From positions 1,958,001 to 2,022,000 of the forward strand of contig BRXU01000014.1 of NCBI GenBank assembly GCA_030267565.1: a stretch of 64,000 bases of DNA, read 5' to 3'. The DNA comes from Pleodorina starrii. Lineage: Eukaryota; Chlorophyta; Chlorophyceae; Chlamydomonadales; Volvocaceae. This document shows, in pieces, positions 1 through 10,932 of the stretch. A program made the translations under genes and the position numbers. Below the pieces are notes generated by a model that made no database searches, had not been told where the DNA came from, and was given only the letters and a program-made list of their open reading frames with translations. The first letter of the stretch is position 1. Each line of letters opens with the position of its first letter.

Positions 1-130
1 CACACACACGCGCGTGCGCTTGCCTTCAGCATCGCTACGCGCCACCGACCGGCATGCGCCACCGCCTCCAATCCCACCACCCCCACCAACCCCCTCCAAC
101 CCCACCTCCCCCTCACCTCACCCACAACAG

Positions 131-1624
131 ACCGGCTATACTCGGCCGAGTCAGCCGCCTGTTGGCACACGGAGCCCGATCCCACGAGCTCCCAGCCCTG
201 CGGATCCAGCTACTGCCTTTTGTATAAGGCAGGATCAGGCGGCTCCTGGGACGGCGCCCCCAACGGCGGCGCAGCTGGTCTCCCGGAGGATCGTTGCATG
301 CCCGTTCTGGCGACGGCGGCGGCGGCGGCCGGCGGCGCGGCTGCGCCTGGCGGCGCGGCTCCTCAGCGGCTGACGCCGCTAGACGTGTATGCTCTGATGA
401 AGCGTCATTTCGGGTCGGCCAAGCTGCCAGCGGCGCAGCTGGCGACCGCGGCGTCGTTGATGTCGGAGGGCGGGGGCGAGGGGAAGGAGGGGGAGGAGCA
501 GGGCCAGCCGGCGCTTGAGGGCTTTGGCATGTGCTCGACGGCGGTGCTGCACCACACGATGAAGACGACGTGCAGGGCGCGGCGGCAGGAGGCGTGCGTG
601 ACGGACAGCAGGTGGGTGGGTGGAGTGGGGTTGGGGAGGGGTGAGGGGTGAGGGAGGAGGGAGGGAAGAAATGGATAGGAAAACAGGAGAGGGACGAGGG
701 AGGGAGATATGTGTGAGAACCGGGAAGTCGGCGCGGCTAGGAGGTACCTTAGGGGGCAAAGAGGGGCGAAGGATGGAGCTCTGGGGGGATCCGGTCACCA
801 CTGCCGTCGCACCGTGCCACCGCCACCACTGCCCTCCCTCCCCCTTGTTCCCCCTTCTCCCTCTCCCCTTCTCCCTCCCTCCCCCCCCTTGTCTTGTGCA
901 GGTGCGAGTGGATGAAGGGTGTGGTCAGGGGCTCGCACTGCGTCCTCAGCCAGGCCACAGTCATCGAGGTGCTCCTGGGCTCAAGTCCCTTCACGAAAGC
1001 GGTCCGAAAGGTGACTGGGGCTGGGGGGCAGAGACTGGGGGAAGGGAACACTTACGAAGCGGGGGCAAGCGGGCGCGCGACTCGCGGCTGGTTGCATTCG
1101 TTTGGCGGACAGCGGCGCGGTTTTTGCGATGCGGCAGAAAACGACGCGCGGCAAGAGACGGCGTGCCGCCCGTCCGCCCGCCTGGCTCTCTGTAGCGGTC
1201 GCAGGCCGCCGCCGCCGCCGCCTTCCACCGCCGCTTATACGGTACCCCAAACTGATGCGCCCAGACGCCCCAAGGCCCCCAAGGCCCCAACGCTGATCGC
1301 TTTCGAGCGCCCTCGTCCCGTCCGAAGCGGTATTAGTGGCACCCACCAAACCCTCAAACCCCCCATCCCCGCCCCCCAGCCCCCCGGGTCGCCTACACGT
1401 GGTGAACCACGTCCCCCCGGGTCGCCTCGATTAGTCGATTTACGTACTTGGCTGCTGGTCCTCTTTCCCTACGGTGCTTCCTTCCCCTTCCCCCCGGTAC
1501 CGTATACCGTATATGACCCGGATGCCGGACTCGTATATGAACCTTGTGTGGCCCGCAGGCGGATGCTGCCTGCCACACGGCGACGAGCGCAGACACGTGC
1601 GAGAAGATGGTGGTTACGATCTGA
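131..1624 (+). CDS. C-terminal part of an unrecognised Cys-rich protein
   Basis: Three exons join in phase: about 131-611, 902-1010 and 1559-1624, ending in TGA. The first exon could also start further left, because its frame is open back to base 1. Introns are GT-AG (donor GTGGGT at 612, acceptor GTGCAG before 902; donor GTGACT at 1011, acceptor CCCGCAG before 1559). The predicted segment holds about 11 cysteines, including the spacings ACVTDSRCEW and CGSSYC, plus an Ala/Gly-rich stretch around 310-370. Cysteine richness suggests an extracellular or lumenal disulfide-bonded domain, but that is inference. I do not recognise the family and the N-terminus lies outside the window or in unseen exons. 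A TGTAA signal at 2871-2875 would give a 3' UTR of about 1.2 kb containing the (GGGGA)n array. Confidence 0.55.
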
Positions 1625-1940
1625 AGACCGCCCGTCACCGCCCCGAGGCGGCTGCCCGCCCGCCACTAGGGCCCCTGGCCGCGGCCTCGACGGCTGGCGG
1701 CAGCCCACGACATCAACCACAGCCGCAGCCGCTGCAGCCGCCAAGGCATACTGCCATGGCAGCCGCCGCCACCGCCGCCGGCGCGCGCGTGTGTGTCTGC
1801 GCCAACCCCACCCTCCGCCAGCATCTGCAGACCCGTGGGTCGCGGCTGGCCAGTGTGTTGGTCGCTGGGGCGAGGAGGGAGCGTGAGCTGTCGGAGCGAT
1901 CTCCAGGGGCGTGCTTGTGCGCACTGACTCGGGTGTGATA

Positions 1941-2229
1941 GGGGGGAGGGGAGGGGAGGGGAGGGGAGGGGAGGGGAGGGGAGGGGAGGGGAGGGGAGGG
2001 GAGGGGAGGGGAGGGGAGGGGAGGGGAGGGGAGGGGAGGGGAGGGGAGGGGAGGGGAGGGGAGGGGAGGGGAGGGGAGGGGAGGGGAGGGGAGGGGAGGG
2101 GAGGGGAGGGGAGGGGAGGGGAGGGGAGGGGAGGGGAGGGGAGGGGAGGGGAGGGGAGGGGAGGGGAGGGGAGGGGAGGGGAGGGGAGGGGAGGGGAGGG
2201 GAGGGGAGGGGAGGGGAGGGGAGGGGAGG
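1941..2229. repeat. (GGGGA)n pentanucleotide array, about 57 copies
   Basis: Roughly 289 bp of near-perfect GGGGA units, strongly strand-asymmetric (G on +, C on -). Reading frames through it give only a short peptide period, so the apparent ORFs across it on both strands are artefacts. It lies between the stop of the Cys-rich gene and a downstream TGTAA signal, so it may be transcribed as 3' UTR. Confidence 0.97.
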
Positions 2230-5200
2230 CACGAGGTGCTGGAGGGGCGTGGGTGACAGTGTACCCAAGCCCACGTGCACTTGCACTCGGCACGGCCCTC
2301 CTGATACGACTGGTCTTCAGTACGGCTCCCTCTGTCGTACCATGTCAATACAGATGTTGAAGCCCTGCGGTGGCCGTCCCCGCACATCGTTTTTGGAGTG
2401 CTCCCCGCGCTGCAGCACCAGCCGCGGCGCGGGTACCGTATTGTTTGTGGGTGCTGCTCCGTTGCGCCTGAGGCGGTTTTGGCGCTGGCACCTGAGGCCT
2501 AAACTTATGTGCCGCCGGGAGGTGGTGTTTTGGCAGCATGATCTGCATGTACGGGTACGACAACCGCTAACCACCGACCCGGGGCGCGCTACCCGCCTCC
2601 GAAAGTCTTCCAACGCGTATATCTTACAACCCAACCCTTTCTTCGGCTGTGCAATAATATCTTTGTTTTACACGTTACCGTATGCGGTCTAATCAAAGGG
2701 GCGGCGCAGGTTTCCTCCAAATGACACGGGACATGCATGTGGGGATGTGTGGAGCGGGAATAAGATTACAAACCGGTACCCTACTCGCTCGACTGCATCC
2801 AACACGCCCGGCCTCCTAGCCTCCTAACGCGCTCGGCCCCACACCGGTACACGGGCCCGCTGTTCCGTTCTGTAAAGCAACTCCGGCATAGACGCCCCTC
2901 CAGTGCTGGCAAGAACATCGTGTGCACCGGCTCCTCGCGCGACCTCCCCTGCTGCTGCCTGCTCCTGGCTGCGTCCGTTTCTCCTACCGTACTATCATCC
3001 GGTATCACGCTCCGAAACTCCACGCATTCAGCTCTTCTCCGTCCCTGAGAAGTGACAATGACAATTACCGGACGACATTCGGACACTGGGTTGAGCACCC
3101 AGACGAAATGTGACCGAATCCGATCCGACAGAAAAAGTATAAGTGACTCAACCTGCGGCAAGCGCGGGCACAAGCCCCGAGCGCCCGACGGCGAGCGGGC
3201 GAGGTCCTGCCCCGCGCTGCACCACAGCTCCGAAACCAAACCCAACCCCCTCTTCCCCATGCACAGCCCCCATTTGCGCAGCGGACAGTGACGCTCAGCA
3301 TGTAGCATGCACCCTTCTCAAAAGTCCAGCCCCGGCTTTAATTAATTCCATGTTGTGACACGACATGTCGATGCATGACATGAAAAATGACGTGAATAAC
3401 ACCAGATAATGATATTAAACAACTTTCATGGTTCGGACGGCCGCGCGAGAGGCAGAGGGGCATGGGGCCGTTGCGGAGGAGGCGGCCGGAGCCTTGGCCA
3501 CACTGGTGGCGCGCCGCCGCCGCCGCCGTCGCCGTCGCGCTGAGCGAGCCAATCGCGATCCGCACACCAAGCAGGCAGCTCCGCAGACCGCCGGCAGGCA
3601 GACCAAGCAGGCGCAGGTGCAGCCCCAATTCTTTCACAGCCCCAGGCCCCCAAGCGCGTACACACGCCCCGTCGGAGCCGCACCGCTGCGCCGCCGCTGC
3701 GGCTGACGCGTATCGTCCTGCCCGCAGGAATGAAGGCCGGACAGATGCAGGCCGGATATGCGCGCAGGCGGACCGAGCGAGCCGCGCATGAACCGGACTC
3801 GCGCTGCGCTGTGCCGGCGCGGTACGGCACGGCCGGGAACGCGGGCTGCGGCGGCCGGGCCTCGGCGGGGCCCCCGAACGAGCGGCGATACGGCTCTGTC
3901 TCTCGCTAGTCCAAAATGCAAACAGGAGCAATACGGCACATGTTCAGTACCAATGAGTCATAACCAAAGCGCAATACAGTACATACCTCCCCCCTCTTCC
4001 TCCTCTCCCCTAGCCCGCCGGGACCGCTGGCTATAACCCCCAAACGACCTTTAAGAGGATCCGCGGCCCACACAGCGACACCCTAACACCACCCACTACG
4101 ACGCGCAGGCATGCACACTCGGAGCGCACGTGGGGTGTGAGAAGCGCCTGCGCGAGTTTATTGCGGGACTCTGCCCGACACGAGCGCGCGCGTCTAGCCA
4201 AAAGACCCACACCCGAGCTGGGGGGCCTACACAAGCCCGCCGCCGCAGTCGCCGCCGCAGTCGCCGCCGCGGGGCCCCTTCTTCTGGTCGTCATTTCTTG
4301 TCGGGGCTCCGTTGGTTCATGGCTGTGGGATGGGGAGCCATGGGGACAAAGGGACGTCGTGCCACCTGGCTGGAAGATTGGGGAATCAGGGCGTGGCTAC
4401 TTGGATAGGGGCGGCGGCACGCGGGGGAGAAGGGGCTTCGGTCTTGTAGCAGTAGTTGTTGTTGTTGTTGGTTGTTGCATTGCGTTTCAGGCCCTTGGAA
4501 GGGTACAGGCAATCCGCGGCTGCTCCTCGAGACTGCTCGCTTGTCCAACGATCTGGATCTGGATTTGTCATTTGAGATGTCCTGCTTCCATACAATATCA
4601 GTAACTGTCCGCCAGCTTTTATCTGACGGCCTGGCAGTGGCGTTTTGGTGTTTGCTAAAACACACTCGTGCGCGCAACAGCACGGGGGCGGGCCTTCGTG
4701 GCCTTCGACACCCCACGATTACAACAAATTGCCATTCCTGTTTGTGCAGGTGTTATGACGGCAGGTGTGAGATTGTTTAATCTTGTATATTCGGGTACAT
4801 GATGGTCTCAGCTTTAGCAAGCGGAGGCGTGTACGTCCGCGTTTCTCTTGCCCGAGCCGATTTGGTTAGTGGCCCGGTCTAGATGTTCTATTGAACTTTA
4901 GACCTACAGAGTCGTGCGATCGCACTATGTAGCTGTTATCCAGCTCCTCTGTAATTACTTAAATCCCGAGCCGAAGCCCGTGCATAACTCGTTGCGTGAC
5001 CTATCGCGGTCGCGGGCCTGTTTGCAGGTAAGGGGGATACCAATTTTATTAAATCAGCACATTAATACCCCAAGTCTCTCCACTTTACCTAGGCAGTGGC
5101 CAGGAGCTTCCAGTGCGCTCCAACGAGTAGGGCCGGTCATCTGACGCGCCTGCCAGGCCATGTCGCTGAAGGTACCTACCGCAATTCAACAAAGCAAGTA

Positions 5201-8200
5201 CCAATATTACACACGCCAAGTTGCATGTATGGGCGCGCGCGGAAAATCTTGGTTTGCCCAGCGCAGAGGCCCAGCCCCAGGCCCAGCCAGTGTCAGTTGA
5301 CAAGGCGATTGCGTAAACATGAATGAAAGCAGATAGTCACAGCTGACGCCAACTTACCAAAAATCTGCATACGTCACAGGTTGTTGTGTGTGTGTTCGGG
5401 GTCCTACAAGCCCCCAATACTGCGACAGTGGAGGCAATGACAGCCTTGCGGCGCTCGAAACTCTCTGGCCAGTTCCCAATTAATTAAATTACCCCATTTA
5501 TTTCTATGCCTGCATTGTCCAGGATGGTGACTTATAATGTCCTGCTAAGACGAGAAACACGACGGACGAATGTCAGGTTTTGTACGATGACAGTATGTAG
5601 CATTCAAGCTAGGAAACGGTAACACTTGCCTTTAATTCCATAAAGAAATATTTTCACTACATAAATTCAAGGCAGGACAGGCAGAATGCGCCAGGATGCA
5701 TCAGCAGGACAGGCAGGGTAGTACATTACCGATGGCGCGCGGCGAGCTACGCCAAAGCGACTTCCAGTGTTGGTAGTAATGCCATGGTGTATAGCATTTC
5801 ACACAATTTTCAATATCACAGCATATTCAGCCCGCCAGGTTATGCGGCGTGTCTGGGCAAAATGACGAGAGCAGCTTCTACAGACAATGCGCACATTCTT
5901 TTAATTTTGGTGCCTATTCTTGTATAATTATAATCTGATGCATATGCATACGGCAATCACGCCGGGAGTTGGCATGTTTCCATTTTTGGCATGTTTCCGG
6001 CGCGGTTAAGGCAGGAACAGCGTTGGAGGATAGACTTCACAGTAACACGAAGTTATTGTCGGGCCTGATTTCAGACCGCAGCTTCCGCAGCAATTTAACG
6101 CAGCAGGCCACGCGATTGAACTTGCAAACAAAAGCCCTTCAGGGGAAGATCAAACGCCCCCGCCTCGCTCGGAAGACAGAGAGACCAAGTCAGCTCGCTG
6201 GGCCCCCACAGGAACACCCATGCCCGTCCATTTGCTTGCGCCTCTCCGTATACAAGTAAGGGCCTCCGGCAGTCCCGCTTTTGGTGTAAGCAGGCCGTGT
6301 GTAGCGGACCTGCGGAGAGCTAGGTAGTCAGTTGCCCTTTATTCAGGAGGTTCATGTGCGGTCAGGGCATGGCTCCAAAAACACGTCCTAAACACGGACG
6401 GCTGCGTCCGCGGGACGACGTGCAGCTAACAAGCGTGCTCCATCAACAGGGCCCCCAACACCCGCTCGCTCGCTGGCGACCGACACATACAAGCAAAGGC
6501 ACGGACTGCGTACATTGCAGAGAGCACAAACCACCCGTGGCAAGTGAGCGAGCAAAGTCCGCAGACTGCGCGTACAGGCAAGCAACGAAGCCCGTGCATA
6601 TGCGCGCGTTATTAGGACCGGCCACTCCTGGGCCGCGCAACGTACGAACGAACGCGGCGCCACAGCGGAGCGCAAACTGTATATCTGACTGGCGTGCGTA
6701 GGTGCGCTAGCAAGCGCAACCCACAGCTGTACACTGCCGCCCAGCACCACGCCCCAAGGAAAGCCGTGAAACCCCAGTGCCCGTGCATAGGTGGGAACGC
6801 CCTCTCCCAGCGCCGACCCCTTTCCCAGATCAGAAAGGTGATGCCCCCAACCTCCGTCCTCACGCAGTATATGAAAATAGCATTTTTGTCCCCAATGTGC
6901 ACATTCCTTCACTGGGCACTGAGTGTCTGAAAGTCTTAAGATAGCCCAGCATGCGGGCAAAATGAACATTACCCTTGGCATGTTTCCTATGTCATAGTCC
7001 GCGCCCAACCCCCCCACATCAGAAACCCTGCCTGGGTCAAGGATGGGGGAACGCCGCGGATTGTACTCCAGAAGACGGGATCTGAGTGCCGTCACTCCGG
7101 CGATCAAGGCCTGAGCGGGAGCTGAGTGCCGCTCGTGATCCAGTACGGCCGGATCCCTAGGCCCGGCTCGGACAGAAAGGCCAGATCAGGCCTGCCCAAC
7201 AAGCTCGAGTCAGCTTTACCAGTCTGCAGTACGATTGCAGTTTCTCAGGCCGCATGATTTATGCGAGACTGGTCCGCTTGCTTCCCTCCTGTCTAACGCG
7301 GCCATGTATGTCGCCCCGTGTAGACACGGTTGGACATGGTCGTGTAGACACGGCTTGTGTATAGTCTAGCTATAGAGTCGAAGAAGAGGCATACCGAGGA
7401 TTGCCCAAATCCAGTATAGTATGGCGATTAAAACCACCGAATGCCTTTGGCAGATCCTAATCACCCGTCGGCTGGGAGAATAAGTTCGCCCGGCCTGGAT
7501 CATGCCGCCCCTCATCGGGCTGACGGAGGAGCAGTGCCGCTGTGCACTAGTCCGTTGGCTAGTCCGTTAGCTTTCGACCCGGCGACACTTGACTTTCCAA
7601 ACTGTTCACACCACTGTAACAGCGGGGCAATAACACACTGGATGCCAAAAATTCTAGCTCCTGTTACAAGGGCCTGCTGGCTATCATGTTGCAAACACGA
7701 CGGACGGGTATACGTCCCGAGAAGCGACAGCCGTACTCACTTGGGAGAGCTATTCGAGCGAGCCGCTGCCACCTGCCCAGTCTCTCCCGGCCGCTAGCGC
7801 TACGACATACCAGCCACAACATACCATGTTCGGGGAATCCACGCCAGGCCGCTAGCTCCGAGCTGCTCGCCACCCAGGCCGCCTGAGCGTGTGTCCCAGC
7901 CTCAACGTGCACCCTGCGAGTTGCAATCATCATTAGGAGAAGGTTTTGCCGTTCTCCATATCTGGTCCAGGTCAGATGTCTTGGAGTGGAACACAAAACA
8001 TAACAGTTTGAATAAAGGCTAAATGTCGTAACCATCACCAATCCTCCCAACTGACTTCAGCAAGTTAACGTTGTTCCTCGTTGTGGTCCATGCTCGCTAA
8101 CCAACGCAGTAACTGGGCCCGCCGACGAGGCTAACGAATCATGCCTTTTCTTTAGTATGACTTTGAACCGTTCTATATGAGCGCTGTACTGAACTCGGTG

Positions 8201-8417
8201 AGGGCGTATGGGCAGCCACAGCGAACTGCTGACCGGTTGTTGCCACGGTCAGAACTTCGCTCACGCGCAGCTGCCTTAAGCCAGCCCAAACATGGCTTCT
8301 GCACGCGCTTCGAGCCGTTGAAAAGCAAGGGATGGACCTCTGCAACAGAAGCTACATACTTAAAACATACCGAACAAGACAGCAGGTGGCAAACAGAGTA
8401 GCTCAATCGGGGACCCC
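2230..8417. other. Gene-poor intergenic DNA
   Basis: I see no convincing gene in these 6.2 kb. Open frames are short, change GC character along their length and lack supporting splice structure. There are GC-rich tracts with CGC runs near 3515-3540 and 4236-4272, a short GTT run near 4455, and AT-richer DNA around 5450-5960. Direct repeats of CGTGTAGACACGG occur near 7315 and 7342. A TGTAA signal at 2871 may end the transcript of the Cys-rich gene. Confidence 0.6.
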
Positions 8418-8615
8418 GTCGTACGGTATTTTTGCACCGTACGGCACATCCTCTTTCGGCCCTGCATTATTGCTTCATATTTTTACGTTGGCTTAAAAAG
8501 ACATGTACATAAGATAGTACGTTAATTGCATTTCAAGATACCCTGTGTGTGCGAAGTTCTGACCGGAAACAGCGCTGGAGAATGCGTGCCGTACTATTTT
8601 CCAAAATAGTACGAC
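8418..8615. mobile_element. MITE-like foldback element with compound inverted termini
   Basis: The two ends are 30-bp blocks in inverted orientation. They share the outer 7 bases GTCGTAC and the inner 9 bases GTACGGCAC, and diverge in between. Each terminal block is itself a palindrome: arms CGTACGGT/ACCGTACG at 8420-8427 and 8436-8443, and arms CGTACTATTTT/AAAATAGTACG at 8590-8600 and 8603-8613. The interior is AT-rich and non-coding. No clear target-site duplication is visible. The structure fits a non-autonomous DNA transposon, but the class is not assigned. Confidence 0.45.
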
Positions 8616-9109
8616 CTACAAGCGCACCGGTCCCTCACCACGGTCGGCACTCCCGAATGATTTTCGCTGCCGGCTAGTTCTGCATAAAGTCAACATGGAT
8701 CTTGACAAGGCGCTGCTTCTCGACAAGACATAGTGGTCGGTCAGGCCGAGTTTCCGAGAGCCATGCCGACGCCGCGCAGGGCCGGCCGCGGTCGCAGCCG
8801 CTCGCCGACGCCGGACAACTTTAGTACAATCAATATGCGAACAATGAGCGTGATGAGACCGCCATCGAGGGCTTGGCGTACTCTGAGAACGAGCTCTCGC
8901 GCGATGAGGCCGACCTCGGCGCGTCGGGTTCCATTATGGGCAACGACGCTCGCAGGCTTCGTCCTAAGGGTTTAACATCGTGCTGGAGTGATATGACATG
9001 GGCGCTTTTCTCAGCCGCGGGGCCACAGCCGCGGGTACCGCCCAGCCGCGGGGCCACAAGGGTGGTCCGACGCATCGCAGCCTACTAACGGGCTTTTGCG
9101 CCCCCCTTC

Positions 9110-9370
9110 GGCCACCCACACACCCACACCCACACACCCACACACCCCCTCCCTCCCTACTTCGCGCCCGCCCACGAGGTCGCCCTCCTTCCCGCCGGCC
9201 CACTTTCCCAGCCTCCCAGCCTCCCTCCAGGCTTTCCCTCCCTGCCTTCCTCCCTCCCTTTCCCCCGCCAGGCCCGTCCGGCCCCGCTTCGGCCCCCAAC
9301 CTTTCCCACCCAGCCTCCCAGCCCCCCCCCCCGCGCCACCTCCATCCACCTTTCCCTCCCCCAGCCCGGA
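9110..9370. repeat. Pyrimidine-rich low-complexity tract with (CACACC)n
   Basis: About 260 bp of almost pure C/T with a short CACACC microsatellite at its left end. Long open frames here on both strands are produced by composition and encode only Pro/Ser/Arg-rich low-complexity sequence. Confidence 0.8.
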
Positions 9371-9480
9371 CCGCAGGACCGAACCATCCAGGAATTCGGT
9401 CAGCAATAGACCCCAGGGCCCCGCAGCTGTGACGGGGTGGGTGTCAACCATGGCGGGGCCCGCCTGCCGTCTCATGTCCG

Positions 9481-9795
9481 CTATCGGCCCGTCCCCTCGA
9501 CGGTCCCTGGGCCCGCTGACGAGTTCCGCTCCGGGTCTTCTACAAAGTTCAAGTCGCCCGCCCAGATGAGGGTGGTGTCGTTGTCTGCAGCTGCAGCACG
9601 CGTCGCTGTGGCAGCGAGGATATTGCTGAACAAGAGGCGCCGTGTATCCGCTGCCGCTGCGGTGGAGCCCGTGGGGCGGTAGATGTTGCAGATATGCAGG
9701 CGGTGGGCCCCCCAACGGAGCACAAACTCTGTGAACCGGCCCCGCGCGCATCCTGGGAGAGTTGCGGCCGGTGGCGGCCGTTGCCGTTTTGGCAC
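9481..9795 (-). mobile_element. LINE (non-LTR retrotransposon) endonuclease fragment
   Basis: Read on the minus strand, about 85 codons match the C-terminal half of an endonuclease/exonuclease/phosphatase domain of LINE ORF2. Key pieces are LHICNIYRPTGS, followed about 40 residues later by LIWAGDLNFVEDPERNSS, which carries the GDxNxxxDPxR-type core. The N-terminal catalytic part of the domain and any reverse transcriptase are not readable nearby. Downstream of the core the frame breaks up. This is therefore a truncated, inactive copy. It lies near the likely 3' end of the LRR gene transcribed in the same direction. Confidence 0.7.
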
Positions 9796-10932
9796 TCACG
9801 AGGGCCAAGATGTCGCCCAGCCCTGCCCTGCCCGGCCGTTTTTGTGCCCTCTGTAACCATTACTGTCTGCATAAACGTTACATTGAACATGCTGTATTGG
9901 GTCCCACGCGTACGGACAGCCGTTCCCGGGGACATCAACCTCTTTTGGTTCAGAACCAAAATCGGTAATGACGCCATCAAGACAAGCTTGTTGCACAAAG
10001 AGCAGCCAGGTCGCAAGCTGCTATTGGCGGTTCTGCGCGACGCCGGGTGCGGGGGCGGGTGCAGGAGCGGAGGCGGGCCGGTGTCGTACCGGCGAGGCGG
10101 AGTTGTGCCAATCGGGTCAGCCCTCACGGTGCCCCCTCCCGTGCCGCGTGCCCCCCTTATCCCCACTGCGACCCAAGCCGCTGGGCGGGCACCAGCGTTC
10201 TCCATCCCGCGTGTATTCTGGCAAGTGCAAAACAGCCCAACAACAACAACATGTCTGCAAGCCCCGCAACCGCGTCAAGACAACGACACTTCAGGTGTTC
10301 ACGCGTCTGGTCCCAGCGGCCAGCCGAGAGCCGACATCTGCCAGCCGCCCCGCTCACTCGCCGACACCGACCACACTGCTCGCCATCACAAAGAAAGCAC
10401 AAGCCCACGTCAGCATCAGAACTTCAGAAGGCACACCGCTGCCTCCACCGCTGTCTGGGCAAGCTCCAAGTAAAATACAAGCAAGCGCACATCGACAGCG
10501 CACATTGATACAGAGGCCACATTATGCAACGCCCGGTGCGCCAGGCTACGCAAACAAACGAGTAACGAACAACGGTGGCGTCCGTTCCGTGCCGCAACGG
10601 ACAACGACAACAAGATACCGTAAGCAACAACCGCAGCAACGACCGCAGCCGGTGTTCTGGAGGTCATGGGGGAACGCATCAGAGGACCCCGCGACGCAAA
10701 GCCGGGAGCGCAAACACGCGGGATGCCGTGACGAAAAGAAAGGGAAGCACCAGCGGACCTCCCGCCCCCCGTTGTGCCCGCGTATCCAGCGCCTCTCGGC
10801 GCCCCAGACTCTGCACCACAGCAGCAGACCCCAGCTTCGTCGCCTCCGCCGCCACGCGCCGCCCATCTGCCCCCCGTGAAGACGCCCCCCCTGATCCCTG
10901 ATCCCTGCCCCCTTCCGCTGCAGGTTTCACCT
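9796..10932. other. Probable 3' UTR of the LRR gene
   Basis: No coding sequence is supported. On the minus strand the LRR protein stops at 10933-10935. A reverse-strand TGTAA (TTACA on +, near 9879) would give a 3' UTR of about 1 kb. Open frames here lack domain similarity or splice support. Confidence 0.4.

Noticed and set aside
1469..2387. Long minus-strand frames of Pro-Leu-Pro-Ser repeats and a plus-strand Gly/Glu/Arg frame
   Set aside because: They are translations of the (GGGGA)n array, open in several frames on both strands, with no start, domain or splice support.
9011..9808. Long minus-strand frame covering the pyrimidine-rich tract
   Set aside because: Composition artefact; the only protein-like part is the LINE fragment in a different frame.
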